This document shows positions 1-7,963 of a DNA stretch of 23,277 nucleotides, piece by piece. The position numbers and the translations under genes were made by a program. The stretch spans positions 1 to 23,277 of the forward strand of contig CAUFMB010000034.1 of the NCBI GenBank assembly GCA_959026535.1. The letters run 5' to 3'. Below the pieces are notes generated by a model. The model did no database searches. It was not told the DNA's origin and worked only from the letters and a program-made list of their open reading frames with translations. The DNA comes from an uncultured Collinsella sp. (GTDB taxonomy: Bacteria > Actinomycetota > Coriobacteriia > Coriobacteriales > Coriobacteriaceae). Each line of letters opens with the position of its first letter. The stretch's first letter is position 1.

Positions 1-4
1 GGTG

Positions 5-33
5 TTGAAAAATGGGGCAGTTCCCCATATTAT
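5..33 (+). promoter_or_regulatory. Candidate sigma-70-type promoter of mraZ / dcw operon
   Basis: The -35 box TTGAAA (5-10) and the -10 box TATTAT (28-33) are separated by exactly 17 bases. Each matches the housekeeping consensus at five of six positions. Transcription would start near position 40, giving a leader of about 60 bases before mraZ. This is the best promoter-like sequence in the window, and it lies at the head of the cluster, where the mra promoter is found in other bacteria. The call rests on sequence only. Confidence 0.7.
13..27. promoter_or_regulatory. Operator-like palindrome in promoter spacer (putative MraZ site 1)
   Basis: TGGGG, five bases, then CCCCA form a perfect inverted repeat that fills the spacer between the -35 and -10 boxes. 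MraZ of Escherichia coli is known to bind TGGGN units separated by five bases and to repress its own promoter. Here the half-site and the five-base gap are kept, but the two halves are inverted instead of direct. A protein bound here would block RNA polymerase. That MraZ is the protein is inference. Confidence 0.55.
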
Positions 34-49
34 TAATGACGTCGACAGG

Positions 50-64
50 CGGGGTGGTTCCCCG
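50..64. promoter_or_regulatory. Operator-like palindrome downstream of promoter (putative MraZ site 2)
   Basis: CGGGG, five bases, then CCCCG is a second perfect inverted repeat, 37 bases downstream of the first. The two share the core GGGG..GTTCCCC. It lies just after the predicted transcription start, in the mraZ leader. Two copies of one palindrome around one promoter suggest cooperative repression. The cognate protein is inferred to be MraZ. Confidence 0.5.
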
Positions 65-101
65 CGTACGTGCCATCTGAGTAACCGAGGGGAGGGCGCA
101 C

Positions 102-536
102 ATGGGAATGACTGGTGCATACGAGCGCAATCTCGATGCAAAAGGTCGTCTGTCCCTGCCTGCACCCCTTCGCGAGGAACTTGGAGAGCACGTTCGCGTG
201 TTCAAAGCCCTGGATGTCGATGCTCTGTACGTGTTCTCTGCCGAGGCCTTCGATAAGTGGGTCGAAGGACTCTTCGCGGGTCGTGAGGGCCACGAGGGTT
301 TTAACCCGCGTGACATCAACGACCAGAAGCTCATGAGGGCGATCAACAAGCGCACCACGTCGATGGATGTGGACAGCGCCGGTCGTATCGGTCTTTCTGA
401 GTCTCTCCGCAAGCAGGCGAACCTTGACCGCGAGGTCACGGTTGTGGGCAACTACGACCACCTTGAGGTTTGGGACCGCGCCGCGGCCGATGAGGACGAT
501 GACGACGAGGCTCTGCTTGACCTCTTCTTCTCGTAA
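102..536 (+). CDS. mraZ: Transcriptional regulator MraZ
   Basis: This is a DNA-binding regulator of the division and cell wall cluster, of the SpoVT/AbrB swapped-hairpin type, which forms ring-shaped oligomers. The 144 residues match the usual family length. Two family half-motifs are visible: DAKGRLSLP near residues 12-20 and DSAGRIGLSESLR in the second half. The start is supported by GGGGAGG (89-95), six bases upstream of the ATG. The protein ends in a strongly acidic stretch (ADEDDDDEALLDLFF), which is more acidic than I would expect for the family. It is the first gene of the cluster, 20 bases before rsmH, and probably represses the promoter at 5-33. Confidence 0.96.
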   Translation: MGMTGAYERNLDAKGRLSLPAPLREELGEHVRVFKALDVDALYVFSAEAFDKWVEGLFAGREGHEGFNPRDINDQKLMRAINKRTTSMDVDSAGRIGLSESLRKQANLDREVTVVGNYDHLEVWDRAAADEDDDDEALLDLFFS

Positions 537-556
537 GGGCAAGGCACGAGTAACGG

Positions 557-1522
557 ATGGAGCGTGGGATCTTGACACAAGAATATCGGCATGAACCTGT
601 CATGCTCGGCGAAGTGCTTGAGTCGCTGCAGCTCAAGAGCGGCTCCGTTGTCTGCGATTGCACCCTTGGCGGTGCCGGTCATTCGGTAAAGATGGCCGCG
701 CAGGTGGGGGAGACGGGCCTTTTGCTCGGCGTCGATCAGGACGACATGGCCCTCGAGGCCGCTGGTGCCCGTCTGGACCGCGAGGTTCCCGGCGTCCCGC
801 ACCAGCTGCTGAAGGGCAACTTCGGCGACTTGGACGAGCTGCTTTGCTCGGCCGAGGTGCCCGGGGTCGATGGCTTCCTGTTTGACTTGGGCGTTTCGTC
901 ACCGCAACTCGATATCCCTGGCAGGGGCTTTTCGTATAACGAAGATGCCCCATTGGACATGCGGATGGATCCGGGTAACAACACCCTAAACGCAGCTGAG
1001 GTCATCAACACCTATAACGAACACGACCTCGCCCGGATTCTACGCGTCTACGGCGAAGAGAAGTTCGCCTCGCAGATTGCGCGCGAGATTGTGCGCCGTC
1101 GCGAGCAAGAACCGATCGAAACTACAGGCCAATTTGTCGAGATCATCAAGGCTGGCATTCCGGCTGCCGCTCGTCGGCATGGTGGGCACCCGGCCAAGAA
1201 GAGCTTCCAGGCCATTCGCATCGAGGTCAACCACGAGCTCGATGTGCTCGAGAGGGGGCTTGATGCCGCCACCAGGTGGCTCAACCCGGGCGGACGCATC
1301 TGCGTCATCTCGTATCACTCGCTCGAGGACCGTATCGTAAAGAACCACTTTAAGGAGATGAGCCAGGGGTGCACGTGTCCGCCGGAGATTCCGGTGTGCG
1401 TGTGCGGCAACGTGCCGATACTCAAGGTCATCACCCGCAAACCCTTGGTTGCCCAACCCGATGAGGTCGCGCGCAACCCTCGGGCGAGATCAGCCAAAAT
1501 CCGCGTGGCGCAGCGCCTGTAG
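557..1522 (+). CDS. rsmH: 16S rRNA (cytosine(1402)-N(4))-methyltransferase RsmH (MraW)
   Basis: It methylates N4 of cytosine 1402 in the decoding centre of 16S rRNA, using S-adenosylmethionine, and acts in the cytoplasm. Family motifs are clear: the AdoMet loop CDCTLGGAGHS, the segment FDLGVSSPQLD, LDMRMD, and ISYHSLEDRIVK near the C terminus. The length of 321 residues is typical. The start is uncertain. The ATG at 557 has only a weak ribosome site, while a TTG at 572 in the same frame has GGAG (559-562) nine bases upstream and would give a protein beginning MTQEYRHEPVML, closer to homologues. Its place after mraZ is conserved across bacteria. Confidence 0.96.
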   Translation: MERGILTQEYRHEPVMLGEVLESLQLKSGSVVCDCTLGGAGHSVKMAAQVGETGLLLGVDQDDMALEAAGARLDREVPGVPHQLLKGNFGDLDELLCSAEVPGVDGFLFDLGVSSPQLDIPGRGFSYNEDAPLDMRMDPGNNTLNAAEVINTYNEHDLARILRVYGEEKFASQIAREIVRRREQEPIETTGQFVEIIKAGIPAAARRHGGHPAKKSFQAIRIEVNHELDVLERGLDAATRWLNPGGRICVISYHSLEDRIVKNHFKEMSQGCTCPPEIPVCVCGNVPILKVITRKPLVAQPDEVARNPRARSAKIRVAQRL

Positions 1523-1612
1523 GCGCGACCGCGCGAAATTGGACCTCCCGCTCGCACCATAAACGAAGCTTAAACACACTACCAACGTACTCGGGATGGG
1601 AGGCGGCATATC

Positions 1613-2083
1613 ATGGGCTATAACACCTCAAACGCAGCACTCGCCTATGATATGAACGCCATGCCCGCCTACCGCGAGGCACCGCAGGCGCCCGTTGCCC
1701 CTCGTGAGCAACGCACGCCGCGTTTTGATGTCTACACGGGCGCGGGCCGTCAGGCAAACCAGGCGGTAAGCCCGGTTTTCATGAGCGTTCTTAAAACGGT
1801 TTGCATCATCGCGGCTGTCTTCATGACGATCGGTGTCGCCCGCGTGGCACTTGCCGGTGTCACGGCCCAGGTGCTTAACGGCAACGCAGAGCTTACCAAC
1901 ACGCTCGAGAAGGCGACCGACGAGAGTTCTAACCTTGAGGTCATGCATTCGGTCTATGGTGCCGACACGCGTATTCGCGATCTTGCGGGCGCCTATGGCA
2001 TGGTGGAGCCCAGCGAGAGCGTTACGCTTGACTTTTCGCAGGATGCAGCCGCGGGCGCTAGCTCGACTGCGGCCGCTCAGTAA
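1613..2083 (+). CDS. ftsL: FtsL-like septum protein
   Basis: This is a small bitopic protein in the position of ftsL, between rsmH and ftsI. It has 156 residues: a cytoplasmic part of about 58 residues rich in Ala and Pro, one membrane helix (about 59-82), and an outer region (about 85-120) with heptad-like spacing that could form a short coiled coil. This is followed by RIRDLAGAYGMVEPSE, which resembles the end of the FtsL/DivIC domain. FtsL binds FtsQ and DivIC (FtsB) and activates FtsW-FtsI. GGGAGG lies nine bases before the ATG. Sequence similarity in this family is low, so the name rests mainly on position and topology. The final 15 residues are mostly Ala and Ser. Confidence 0.78.
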   Translation: MGYNTSNAALAYDMNAMPAYREAPQAPVAPREQRTPRFDVYTGAGRQANQAVSPVFMSVLKTVCIIAAVFMTIGVARVALAGVTAQVLNGNAELTNTLEKATDESSNLEVMHSVYGADTRIRDLAGAYGMVEPSESVTLDFSQDAAAGASSTAAAQ

Positions 2084-2101
2084 ATAAGACGGTAGCTGAG
2101 T

Positions 2102-3967
2102 ATGACAAATGACTATCGCCGCGGTTCCGACGGGGACCACGGGTCTGGACGTCCCTCCTCGCGGGGACGTTCTGGTTATCAAGGAACGGGTCGGCCATCT
2201 TACAACGCGGGGCCGTCCTATGGCAACGACCCTGCGTCGCGTCTTCGTGGTTCGGGCGGACCTCGGGTGCGCAATACGGGCGCGCGCAAGGGGTCGTCGT
2301 CTGAATGGGTTACGGGAACGCCGCTGCCTCGCCGCGATGTCGTTATGGGCTGTATCGGGGTTGGCCTTGCCGCGGGCGTCTTCCGTCTTGCCGAATACCA
2401 GATCGTGAATGCTGACAAGCTGCGCGAGCGCGCGGACGCGCGTCGTCTGCTTTCACAGACGCTCTATGCCAAACGTGGCACTATCTACGACCGCAACGGC
2501 AACGTGCTGACGTCGTCAGTCGAATGCCGCAATGTCGCCGTGAACCCTCAGCTTGTCGAGGACGTCGACAAGACGGTCTCGGCGCTGGTCAAGGCCACCG
2601 GTATCGATAAAAAGACCTGTCGCAAGCTGGTACTGTCTGATGGTTCCTGGGTGTATATCAAGCGCCAGGTCGACGAGGATGACGCTGCCGCCCTGGAAAA
2701 GAAGAATCTACCCGGCGTGCTCTTTGAGCAGGCGATGAAGCGGGTTTACCCGTATGGAAACCTGGCTTCTCAGGTGCTGGGCGTCGTGAACGTGGACAAC
2801 GCTGGCCTGACTGGACTCGAAAAACAATACGATGAGCTTCTGACCGGAACGAATGGCTCTCTTGTGCGCGAGCGCGCAAGAGATGGTGGCTACATCGCGG
2901 GCGGTGCCTATAAAAAGGTTGCCGCGATTGATGGCGTGGATATCGTGACGACGATCGACGTCAACATTCAGCGCGCCGCGGAAGATGCCTTGGCCGAGGC
3001 GGTCGAGAAGACGAAGGCCAAAAACGGGTCGGCCCTGGTGACCGACCCGACGACTGGAGAGATCCTGGCCGCCTGCTCGTATCCGACCTACGACCAGACC
3101 AATTTGGAAAACGCCAAGACCGAGGACATGAACCTTCGTCTGGTGACGGATGCCTACGAGCCCGGCTCGGTCTTTAAGACGCTGGTTGCGGGCGCCGGAT
3201 TTGATTTGGGCGTTGTGCGCCCGAGCACATCGTTTGAGGTTCCCGCGAGTATCAAGGTGGGCGACGATACCGTTACCGATGCCGACAAGCGTGACTACAC
3301 CATGACAATGGACGTACGCGAGATGATGCGCCGTTCGTCCAATGTCGGTTTTGTCCTGGTGGGGCGCAAGATCGGTGCCGATGATTTTGCCACCTATGTG
3401 GACAAGTGGGGTATCGGTCATAGCTCCGGTGTCGATTTTCCGGGTGAGAGTCTGGGCATCGTCAAGGAGCGCGACCAGTACGATGGTGCCACCTTGGGTG
3501 CTATGAGCTTTGGCCAGGCGCTGTCCGTCTCGCCGATTGAGGTCGCACGTGCCGTGGGCGGCATCGCGAACGGCGGCGTGATGATGACTCCGCACTTCTA
3601 TAAGTCGAGCAAGGGCGATGAAAAGGATTGGGGCGAGGGGGATCGCGCGATTTCCGAGGAGGCCGCCTCGCAGGTGACATCGTGTATGCAGACGGTCGTT
3701 GCCGAGGGAACGGGCGTTGGCGGCGCGGTGGACGGCTACGACGTGGCGGGCAAGACCGGTACGGCCGAGCGCGCCGATGAGAACGGCGGCTACCTCAAAG
3801 AGAACTACATGTCGTCTTTTATGGGGTTTGCCCCGGCGCAGTCGCCCAAGGTCCTGTGCTATATCACCCTTGACGGAACCCCGTCAGGCTCCGATGCCGC
3901 CGCAGTGCCGTTCCAGTCCATTATGGCCAGTGCGCTTGACGTGTTGGGTGTCCCGCGCACCAAGTAG
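2102..3967 (+). CDS. ftsI: Septal peptidoglycan transpeptidase FtsI (class B penicillin-binding protein)
   Basis: It crosslinks peptide stems of septal peptidoglycan on the outer face of the membrane, as partner of FtsW. The 621 residues comprise a glycine- and arginine-rich cytoplasmic head (1-77), one membrane helix (about 79-95), a dimerisation domain with KRGTIYDRNG, and a transpeptidase domain. Catalytic motifs are S356-V-F-K359 (acylated serine), S412-S-N414 and K551-T-G553. There is no PASTA domain at the C terminus. The head carries a motif (D43 to R57, DPASRLR...GPRVR) that recurs in the FtsW tail. In many actinobacteria murE follows this gene, but here the next gene is murF. The ribosome site is weak. 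Confidence 0.95.
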   Translation: MTNDYRRGSDGDHGSGRPSSRGRSGYQGTGRPSYNAGPSYGNDPASRLRGSGGPRVRNTGARKGSSSEWVTGTPLPRRDVVMGCIGVGLAAGVFRLAEYQIVNADKLRERADARRLLSQTLYAKRGTIYDRNGNVLTSSVECRNVAVNPQLVEDVDKTVSALVKATGIDKKTCRKLVLSDGSWVYIKRQVDEDDAAALEKKNLPGVLFEQAMKRVYPYGNLASQVLGVVNVDNAGLTGLEKQYDELLTGTNGSLVRERARDGGYIAGGAYKKVAAIDGVDIVTTIDVNIQRAAEDALAEAVEKTKAKNGSALVTDPTTGEILAACSYPTYDQTNLENAKTEDMNLRLVTDAYEPGSVFKTLVAGAGFDLGVVRPSTSFEVPASIKVGDDTVTDADKRDYTMTMDVREMMRRSSNVGFVLVGRKIGADDFATYVDKWGIGHSSGVDFPGESLGIVKERDQYDGATLGAMSFGQALSVSPIEVARAVGGIANGGVMMTPHFYKSSKGDEKDWGEGDRAISEEAASQVTSCMQTVVAEGTGVGGAVDGYDVAGKTGTAERADENGGYLKENYMSSFMGFAPAQSPKVLCYITLDGTPSGSDAAAVPFQSIMASALDVLGVPRTK

Positions 3968-4047
3968 GGGGTTACTATCTATGAAATGGCCAGTCGGTTA
4001 ATCCGGGTTGTTCACACGCCCTGCACCACGCGTAGGCGGCGCTGGGA

Positions 4048-4053
4048 TACAAT
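4048..4053 (+). promoter_or_regulatory. Possible -10 element upstream of murF
   Basis: TACAAT matches five of six -10 consensus bases and lies 37 bases before the murF start, in the 123-base gap after ftsI. No good -35 box is found 16-18 bases upstream (the bases there are ACCACG). It could be a weak internal promoter or a chance match. Confidence 0.28.
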
Positions 4054-4090
4054 ACGCCGATAGCATTATTAGGTTTACAGGGGAGCTGCA

Positions 4091-5515
4091 ATGATAGAGA
4101 TCGCCGTCAACAATCTCGCGGCCGCAACAGGGGCCCGAACCGTGACGGGAGAAGCCGATCGGGTATGCCGCGGTTGCGTTATCGACTCGCGCCAGGTTGA
4201 GGAGGGCACGATATTCGTCGCCTTCCCGGGTGAAAAGGTCGACGGCAACGACTTTGCTTCCCGTGCCATCGAGTCGGGTGCCGGCGCCGTAGTGATGACG
4301 CGCGAGCCCGATGCCGAGCTGCTTTCGCTGGCCCATGAGAAGGGCTGCGCCATCCTGCATACCGATGACCCCGAGGAGTTTTTGCTGCGCCTGGCTCACG
4401 CTTATCGTTTGGAGCTTGGCTGCCTGGTAATTGGCATTACCGGCTCTATCGGCAAGACGACAACCAAGGACGTGCTCGCCGCGGTGCTCGCCAAGCGCTA
4501 TCGCGTTTGGGCAACCAAGGGTAACTACAACAACCTGATCGGTATGCCGCTCACGGTGCTGGCGGCCCCTGCCGACACCGAGGTTCTGGTGCTCGAGATG
4601 GGCATGAACCATTTCCACGAGATTGAGCGCATGTCTCAGTCCGCCAATCCCAACCTTGCCATTGTGACCAAGATCGGCACCTCCCATATCGGTATTCTGG
4701 GCAGTCGCGAGAATATCGCTCGTGCCAAATCCGAGATTGTTGGCGGCATGTGCGCCGCCGGAGACCTTCTCCCGTTGCTGGTTTTGGGTGGTGAGGACGA
4801 CTTTACCCCGTTCATCCGCGACACCTTTGCCGCCCCTGCGGGCGTCGACGTGATGCTTGTGGGCGTCTCGGACGACGATGAGGTCCGTGCGTGCGACATT
4901 CGCATTGATGACGAGGGACGCCCGGTCTTTACGCTCGATTTTGGCTTGGGCGAGACTATCGACACACTGCTTGCCATTCCCGGCGCGCAGTCCGTTCCCA
5001 ATGCCGTCAAGGCCGCGGCGGTTGCCTATCGTCTTGGCGTGACGCCCGAGCAGATCGATGCCGCCTTTAGGGGTCTTACGATTACCGGGCATCGCCAGGA
5101 AATCAAGCGCGCCAAGAGCGGCGCTCGCGTCATCGACGACTCATATAACGCCAGTGCCGAATCGATGGCAGCCGGCCTCGACCTGCTGTGTTCGCTTTCG
5201 TGCACGGGTTCGCGCATGGCGGTTCTGGGCGAGATGGGCGAGATGGGCGACGAGGCTCCTCGCATGCATGAGCTGGTGGGCGCCTATGCGGCGGCCAAGA
5301 AGCTCGATATGCTCGCATGTGTCGGCGGTGAGCTTGCCCAGCGTATGGCCGAGGCCGCGCGCATGATGGGTATGGATGAGGACCGCATTCAGGTGTTCTC
5401 CGACTATCAGCAGGTGCTCGACCGTATGGGCGGCGCTCTTGAGCAGCATGATGTCGTGCTGGTCAAGGGCTCACGCTTCGTTGAGCTCGATCGCTTTGTG
5501 GAAGGTGTGTGCTAG
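4091..5515 (+). CDS. murF: UDP-N-acetylmuramoyl-tripeptide--D-alanyl-D-alanine ligase MurF
   Basis: It adds D-Ala-D-Ala to UDP-MurNAc-tripeptide with ATP, the last cytoplasmic step of the muropeptide precursor. Mur ligase order is seen: an N-terminal UDP-binding domain containing CVIDSRQVEEGTIFVAFPG, a central ATPase domain with the P-loop GITGSIGKTTTKD (115-127, K122), the segment LEMGMNHFHEIERMS specific to MurF, and a C-terminal domain with DDSYNASAESM and LGEMGEMG. The length of 474 residues is normal. AGGGGAG ends five bases before the ATG. The gene ends three bases before mraY. The partner MurE is absent from the window. Confidence 0.96.
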   Translation: MIEIAVNNLAAATGARTVTGEADRVCRGCVIDSRQVEEGTIFVAFPGEKVDGNDFASRAIESGAGAVVMTREPDAELLSLAHEKGCAILHTDDPEEFLLRLAHAYRLELGCLVIGITGSIGKTTTKDVLAAVLAKRYRVWATKGNYNNLIGMPLTVLAAPADTEVLVLEMGMNHFHEIERMSQSANPNLAIVTKIGTSHIGILGSRENIARAKSEIVGGMCAAGDLLPLLVLGGEDDFTPFIRDTFAAPAGVDVMLVGVSDDDEVRACDIRIDDEGRPVFTLDFGLGETIDTLLAIPGAQSVPNAVKAAAVAYRLGVTPEQIDAAFRGLTITGHRQEIKRAKSGARVIDDSYNASAESMAAGLDLLCSLSCTGSRMAVLGEMGEMGDEAPRMHELVGAYAAAKKLDMLACVGGELAQRMAEAARMMGMDEDRIQVFSDYQQVLDRMGGALEQHDVVLVKGSRFVELDRFVEGVC

Positions 5516-5518
5516 TCC

Positions 5519-6538
5519 ATGTTCGGCAATCCTTCGTATCCTACGTACCAGGCATTTTTGGGATTGGGCATCGCCGCCGTCATCGCGATGCTGCTTATGC
5601 CGTGGTGGATTAAGCTCCTGAAGGTCGAGGGCATCGGCCAGCAGGTTCGCGCCGATGGCCCCAAGCGTCACCTGATTAAGCAGGGCACGCCCACCATGGG
5701 TGGCGTCATCATCCTGGTTGCCGTTTCGCTGACCTGCCTTTTGATGGGAAAGCTCACCACCGAGCTCGTGCTTGTGCTGCTCGCCACGCTGGCAACCGGC
5801 GTTCTTGGCCTCATCGACGACCTGACTTCTGTCACGCACGGCCGCTCGCTCGGCCTGACGCCTCACGCCAAGATGATTGGCCTTACCCTCATCTGCGTTA
5901 CCTTTACCGTGCTTGCTGTCAACTGGTGCGGCGTCGCCCCCGAGATTCGTTTCCCCGGTGGCCTGACGATCGACCTTGGTGTGCTCTCGACCACCATTTG
6001 CGGCCTCTCTTTTCCGTGGCTCTACCTTGTCTTTTGCTGGCTGATGATCGCGGGCCTTTCCAACGCCGTAAACCTCACCGACGGCTTGGACGGTCTTGCC
6101 GGCGGCACCTCCATGATCGCCATGCTGGCCATGGCTGCCATGGCGTTTTTGCACGGCGATGTGAACCTGTCCATCTTCTGCACGGCGTGCGCCGGCGCCT
6201 GCCTGGGCTTTTTGTGGTTCAATTGCTATCCGGCGAGCATCTTTATGGGCGATACCGGCTCGCTTGCCCTGGGTGCCGCTTTTGCCTGCACCTCCATCAT
6301 GACCAACACCGAGGTCGTTTCCCTCATCATCGGCGGTCTGTTTATCGTCGAGACCCTGTCGGTCATGATCCAGGTTGTCTATTTCCACTTTACGCACAAG
6401 CGCGTCTTCCTTATGGCGCCCATTCATCATCATTTCGAAAAGAAGGGCTGGGCCGAGACCAAGGTCGTCATCCGTTTTTGGATTGTCGCCGCGGCCTTCG
6501 GAGCCCTGGGCCTCGCGTTGTTCTTCCAGTTGGGATAG
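5519..6538 (+). CDS. mraY: Phospho-N-acetylmuramoyl-pentapeptide-transferase MraY
   Basis: This integral membrane enzyme transfers phospho-MurNAc-pentapeptide to undecaprenyl phosphate, making lipid I. About ten hydrophobic segments run through 339 residues. Diagnostic motifs are the Asp pair D100-D101 in GLIDDLT, NLTDGLDGLAGG, FMGDTGSLALG with D245, and the histidine-rich loop IHHHFEKKGW with H303-H305. These carry the metal- and substrate-binding residues of the family. The gene sits between murF and murD, as in most dcw clusters, with three bases to murF and nine to murD, so translation is probably coupled. Confidence 0.97.
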   Translation: MFGNPSYPTYQAFLGLGIAAVIAMLLMPWWIKLLKVEGIGQQVRADGPKRHLIKQGTPTMGGVIILVAVSLTCLLMGKLTTELVLVLLATLATGVLGLIDDLTSVTHGRSLGLTPHAKMIGLTLICVTFTVLAVNWCGVAPEIRFPGGLTIDLGVLSTTICGLSFPWLYLVFCWLMIAGLSNAVNLTDGLDGLAGGTSMIAMLAMAAMAFLHGDVNLSIFCTACAGACLGFLWFNCYPASIFMGDTGSLALGAAFACTSIMTNTEVVSLIIGGLFIVETLSVMIQVVYFHFTHKRVFLMAPIHHHFEKKGWAETKVVIRFWIVAAAFGALGLALFFQLG

Positions 6539-6547
6539 TGGTCTTTC

Positions 6548-7954
6548 ATGCCTCTTGCTGATGTCTTTAGCCTGCTCGTTTTGGGCCAGGGTAAGTCCGG
6601 TCTTGATGTCGCTCGCTGGGCGCTTGCGCATCCCGAGCGCGTGAGTGCCGTTACCGTTTACGGTGGCGGCACGTCCGAGCCCAACGATGCCACGCGCTCG
6701 CTCGAGGCGCACGGGGCATCGTTTGTCTACGGAACCGAGCAGGTCGAGGGCGCGTTTGATGTATGCGTGACGTGTCCGGGCATCTCGGAGTTCTCGGCAT
6801 TCTTTAAGGCTGGCCGTGATCACGCTGCCCAGATTATGGGTGAGCCCGAGTTTGCCTACCGTCTGTCTCCCCAAAATTGGATTGCCATTACGGGCACCAA
6901 CGGCAAGACGACAACCACGTCGCTGACCGATTACCTGCTTAAGGCGGCGGGCGAGGCGAGCGTTGCTGTCGGCAACATTGGCGAGCCTCCGGTGAACGAG
7001 ATCGATGGCCGTGCGCATAACGAGTGGTTTGTGGCGGAGCTTTCGAGCTATCAGATCGCAACGACCCAGGAGCTTCACCCCCGTGTGGCGGTGCTGCTCA
7101 ACATTACCCCCGACCATCTGGGCTGGCATAAGAGCCATAAGAACTATGCGCTCGCCAAGATTAAGCTCTTCGAGAATATGGTCGACGATGACCTGGTGAT
7201 TGTTGACGTCGAGGATGCCGGTATCCACGAGTTCGATGAGTACATCTATGTTCCGGGCCGTCGCATCTGCAAGGTTGCTTTTGACGAGCCTGCGGGCGAG
7301 GACGCCGCATTTGTGCGCGATGGCAAGATGGTCGTTCGCCTGAAGGGCGTCGAGACCCCGCTCGTCGATACGTCCGAGCTTAAGATTTCGGGCCATCACA
7401 ATGTAATCAATGCCCTGTGTGCTGCCACGGCGGCCCTGACGGTCGGCGCCGATGTTGACGGTGTGTGTCGCGGCCTGGTCTCGTTCCAGCCGCTGGAGCA
7501 CCGCGTTGAGCCCTGTGGCGAGATCGATGGCGTGCGCTATGTTAACGATTCCAAGGCAACGAACACCGATGCGGTCGAAAAGGCCCTGACGGCGTTTCCC
7601 GATGACGATGTGATCTTGCTGCTCGGCGGTCACGATAAGGGCACGCCGCTCGAGTCCTTTGCCCGCGTTGTGATGGATAACGTTCGCTCGGTGGTCTGCT
7701 TTGGCGACGCGCGCGAGCGCTTTACCGCCGCTATGGACGAGGCGGATGTCGACGGTGATGTCGATATCGCCCAGGCCGACGACCTGCGCGATGCCGTGGA
7801 CGTTGCCCGTTCGCTCTCGAGCCGCGGCGATGTGATCTTATTGTCGCCCGCCTGCTCTTCGTTCGATGAGTTCTCGGGCTACGAGGAGCGCGGTCGCGTG
7901 TTTAAGGACTATGTGGCCCAGCTTGCCGCTGCGTCCAATACGCAAATGGAATAG
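6548..7954 (+). CDS. murD: UDP-N-acetylmuramoyl-L-alanine--D-glutamate ligase MurD
   Basis: It adds D-glutamate to UDP-MurNAc-L-Ala using ATP in the cytoplasm. The N-terminal domain starts with LLVLGQGKSGLDVARW-like sequence for uridine nucleotide binding. The central domain has the P-loop ITGTNGKTTTT (114-124, K120), ELSSYQ and LNITPDHLGWH. The C-terminal domain has HRVEPCGEIDGVRYVNDSKATN and LLGGHDKG, then LLSPACSSFDEF, which are MurD signatures. The length of 468 residues is normal. No strong ribosome site is visible, so it may depend on coupling to mraY nine bases upstream. A long open frame on the opposite strand through mraY and murD is a codon-bias shadow. Confidence 0.96.
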   Translation: MPLADVFSLLVLGQGKSGLDVARWALAHPERVSAVTVYGGGTSEPNDATRSLEAHGASFVYGTEQVEGAFDVCVTCPGISEFSAFFKAGRDHAAQIMGEPEFAYRLSPQNWIAITGTNGKTTTTSLTDYLLKAAGEASVAVGNIGEPPVNEIDGRAHNEWFVAELSSYQIATTQELHPRVAVLLNITPDHLGWHKSHKNYALAKIKLFENMVDDDLVIVDVEDAGIHEFDEYIYVPGRRICKVAFDEPAGEDAAFVRDGKMVVRLKGVETPLVDTSELKISGHHNVINALCAATAALTVGADVDGVCRGLVSFQPLEHRVEPCGEIDGVRYVNDSKATNTDAVEKALTAFPDDDVILLLGGHDKGTPLESFARVVMDNVRSVVCFGDARERFTAAMDEADVDGDVDIAQADDLRDAVDVARSLSSRGDVILLSPACSSFDEFSGYEERGRVFKDYVAQLAAASNTQME

Positions 7955-7963
7955 GGGTTGCCG

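Noticed and set aside
2708..3595. Open frame on the - strand opposite ftsI (about 295 codons)
   Set aside because: It covers the FtsI transpeptidase domain with all its catalytic motifs on the + strand; no family features are seen on the - strand.
3981..4001. Short frame ATGAAATGGCCAGTCGG after ftsI as a small gene
   Set aside because: Only six codons and no ribosome site; chance.
5471..7633. Long open frame on the - strand (about 720 codons) through mraY and murD
   Set aside because: It is antisense to two clear enzyme genes, shows no recognisable domain, has the composition expected from reversed GC-biased codons, and has no ribosome site. It is a shadow.
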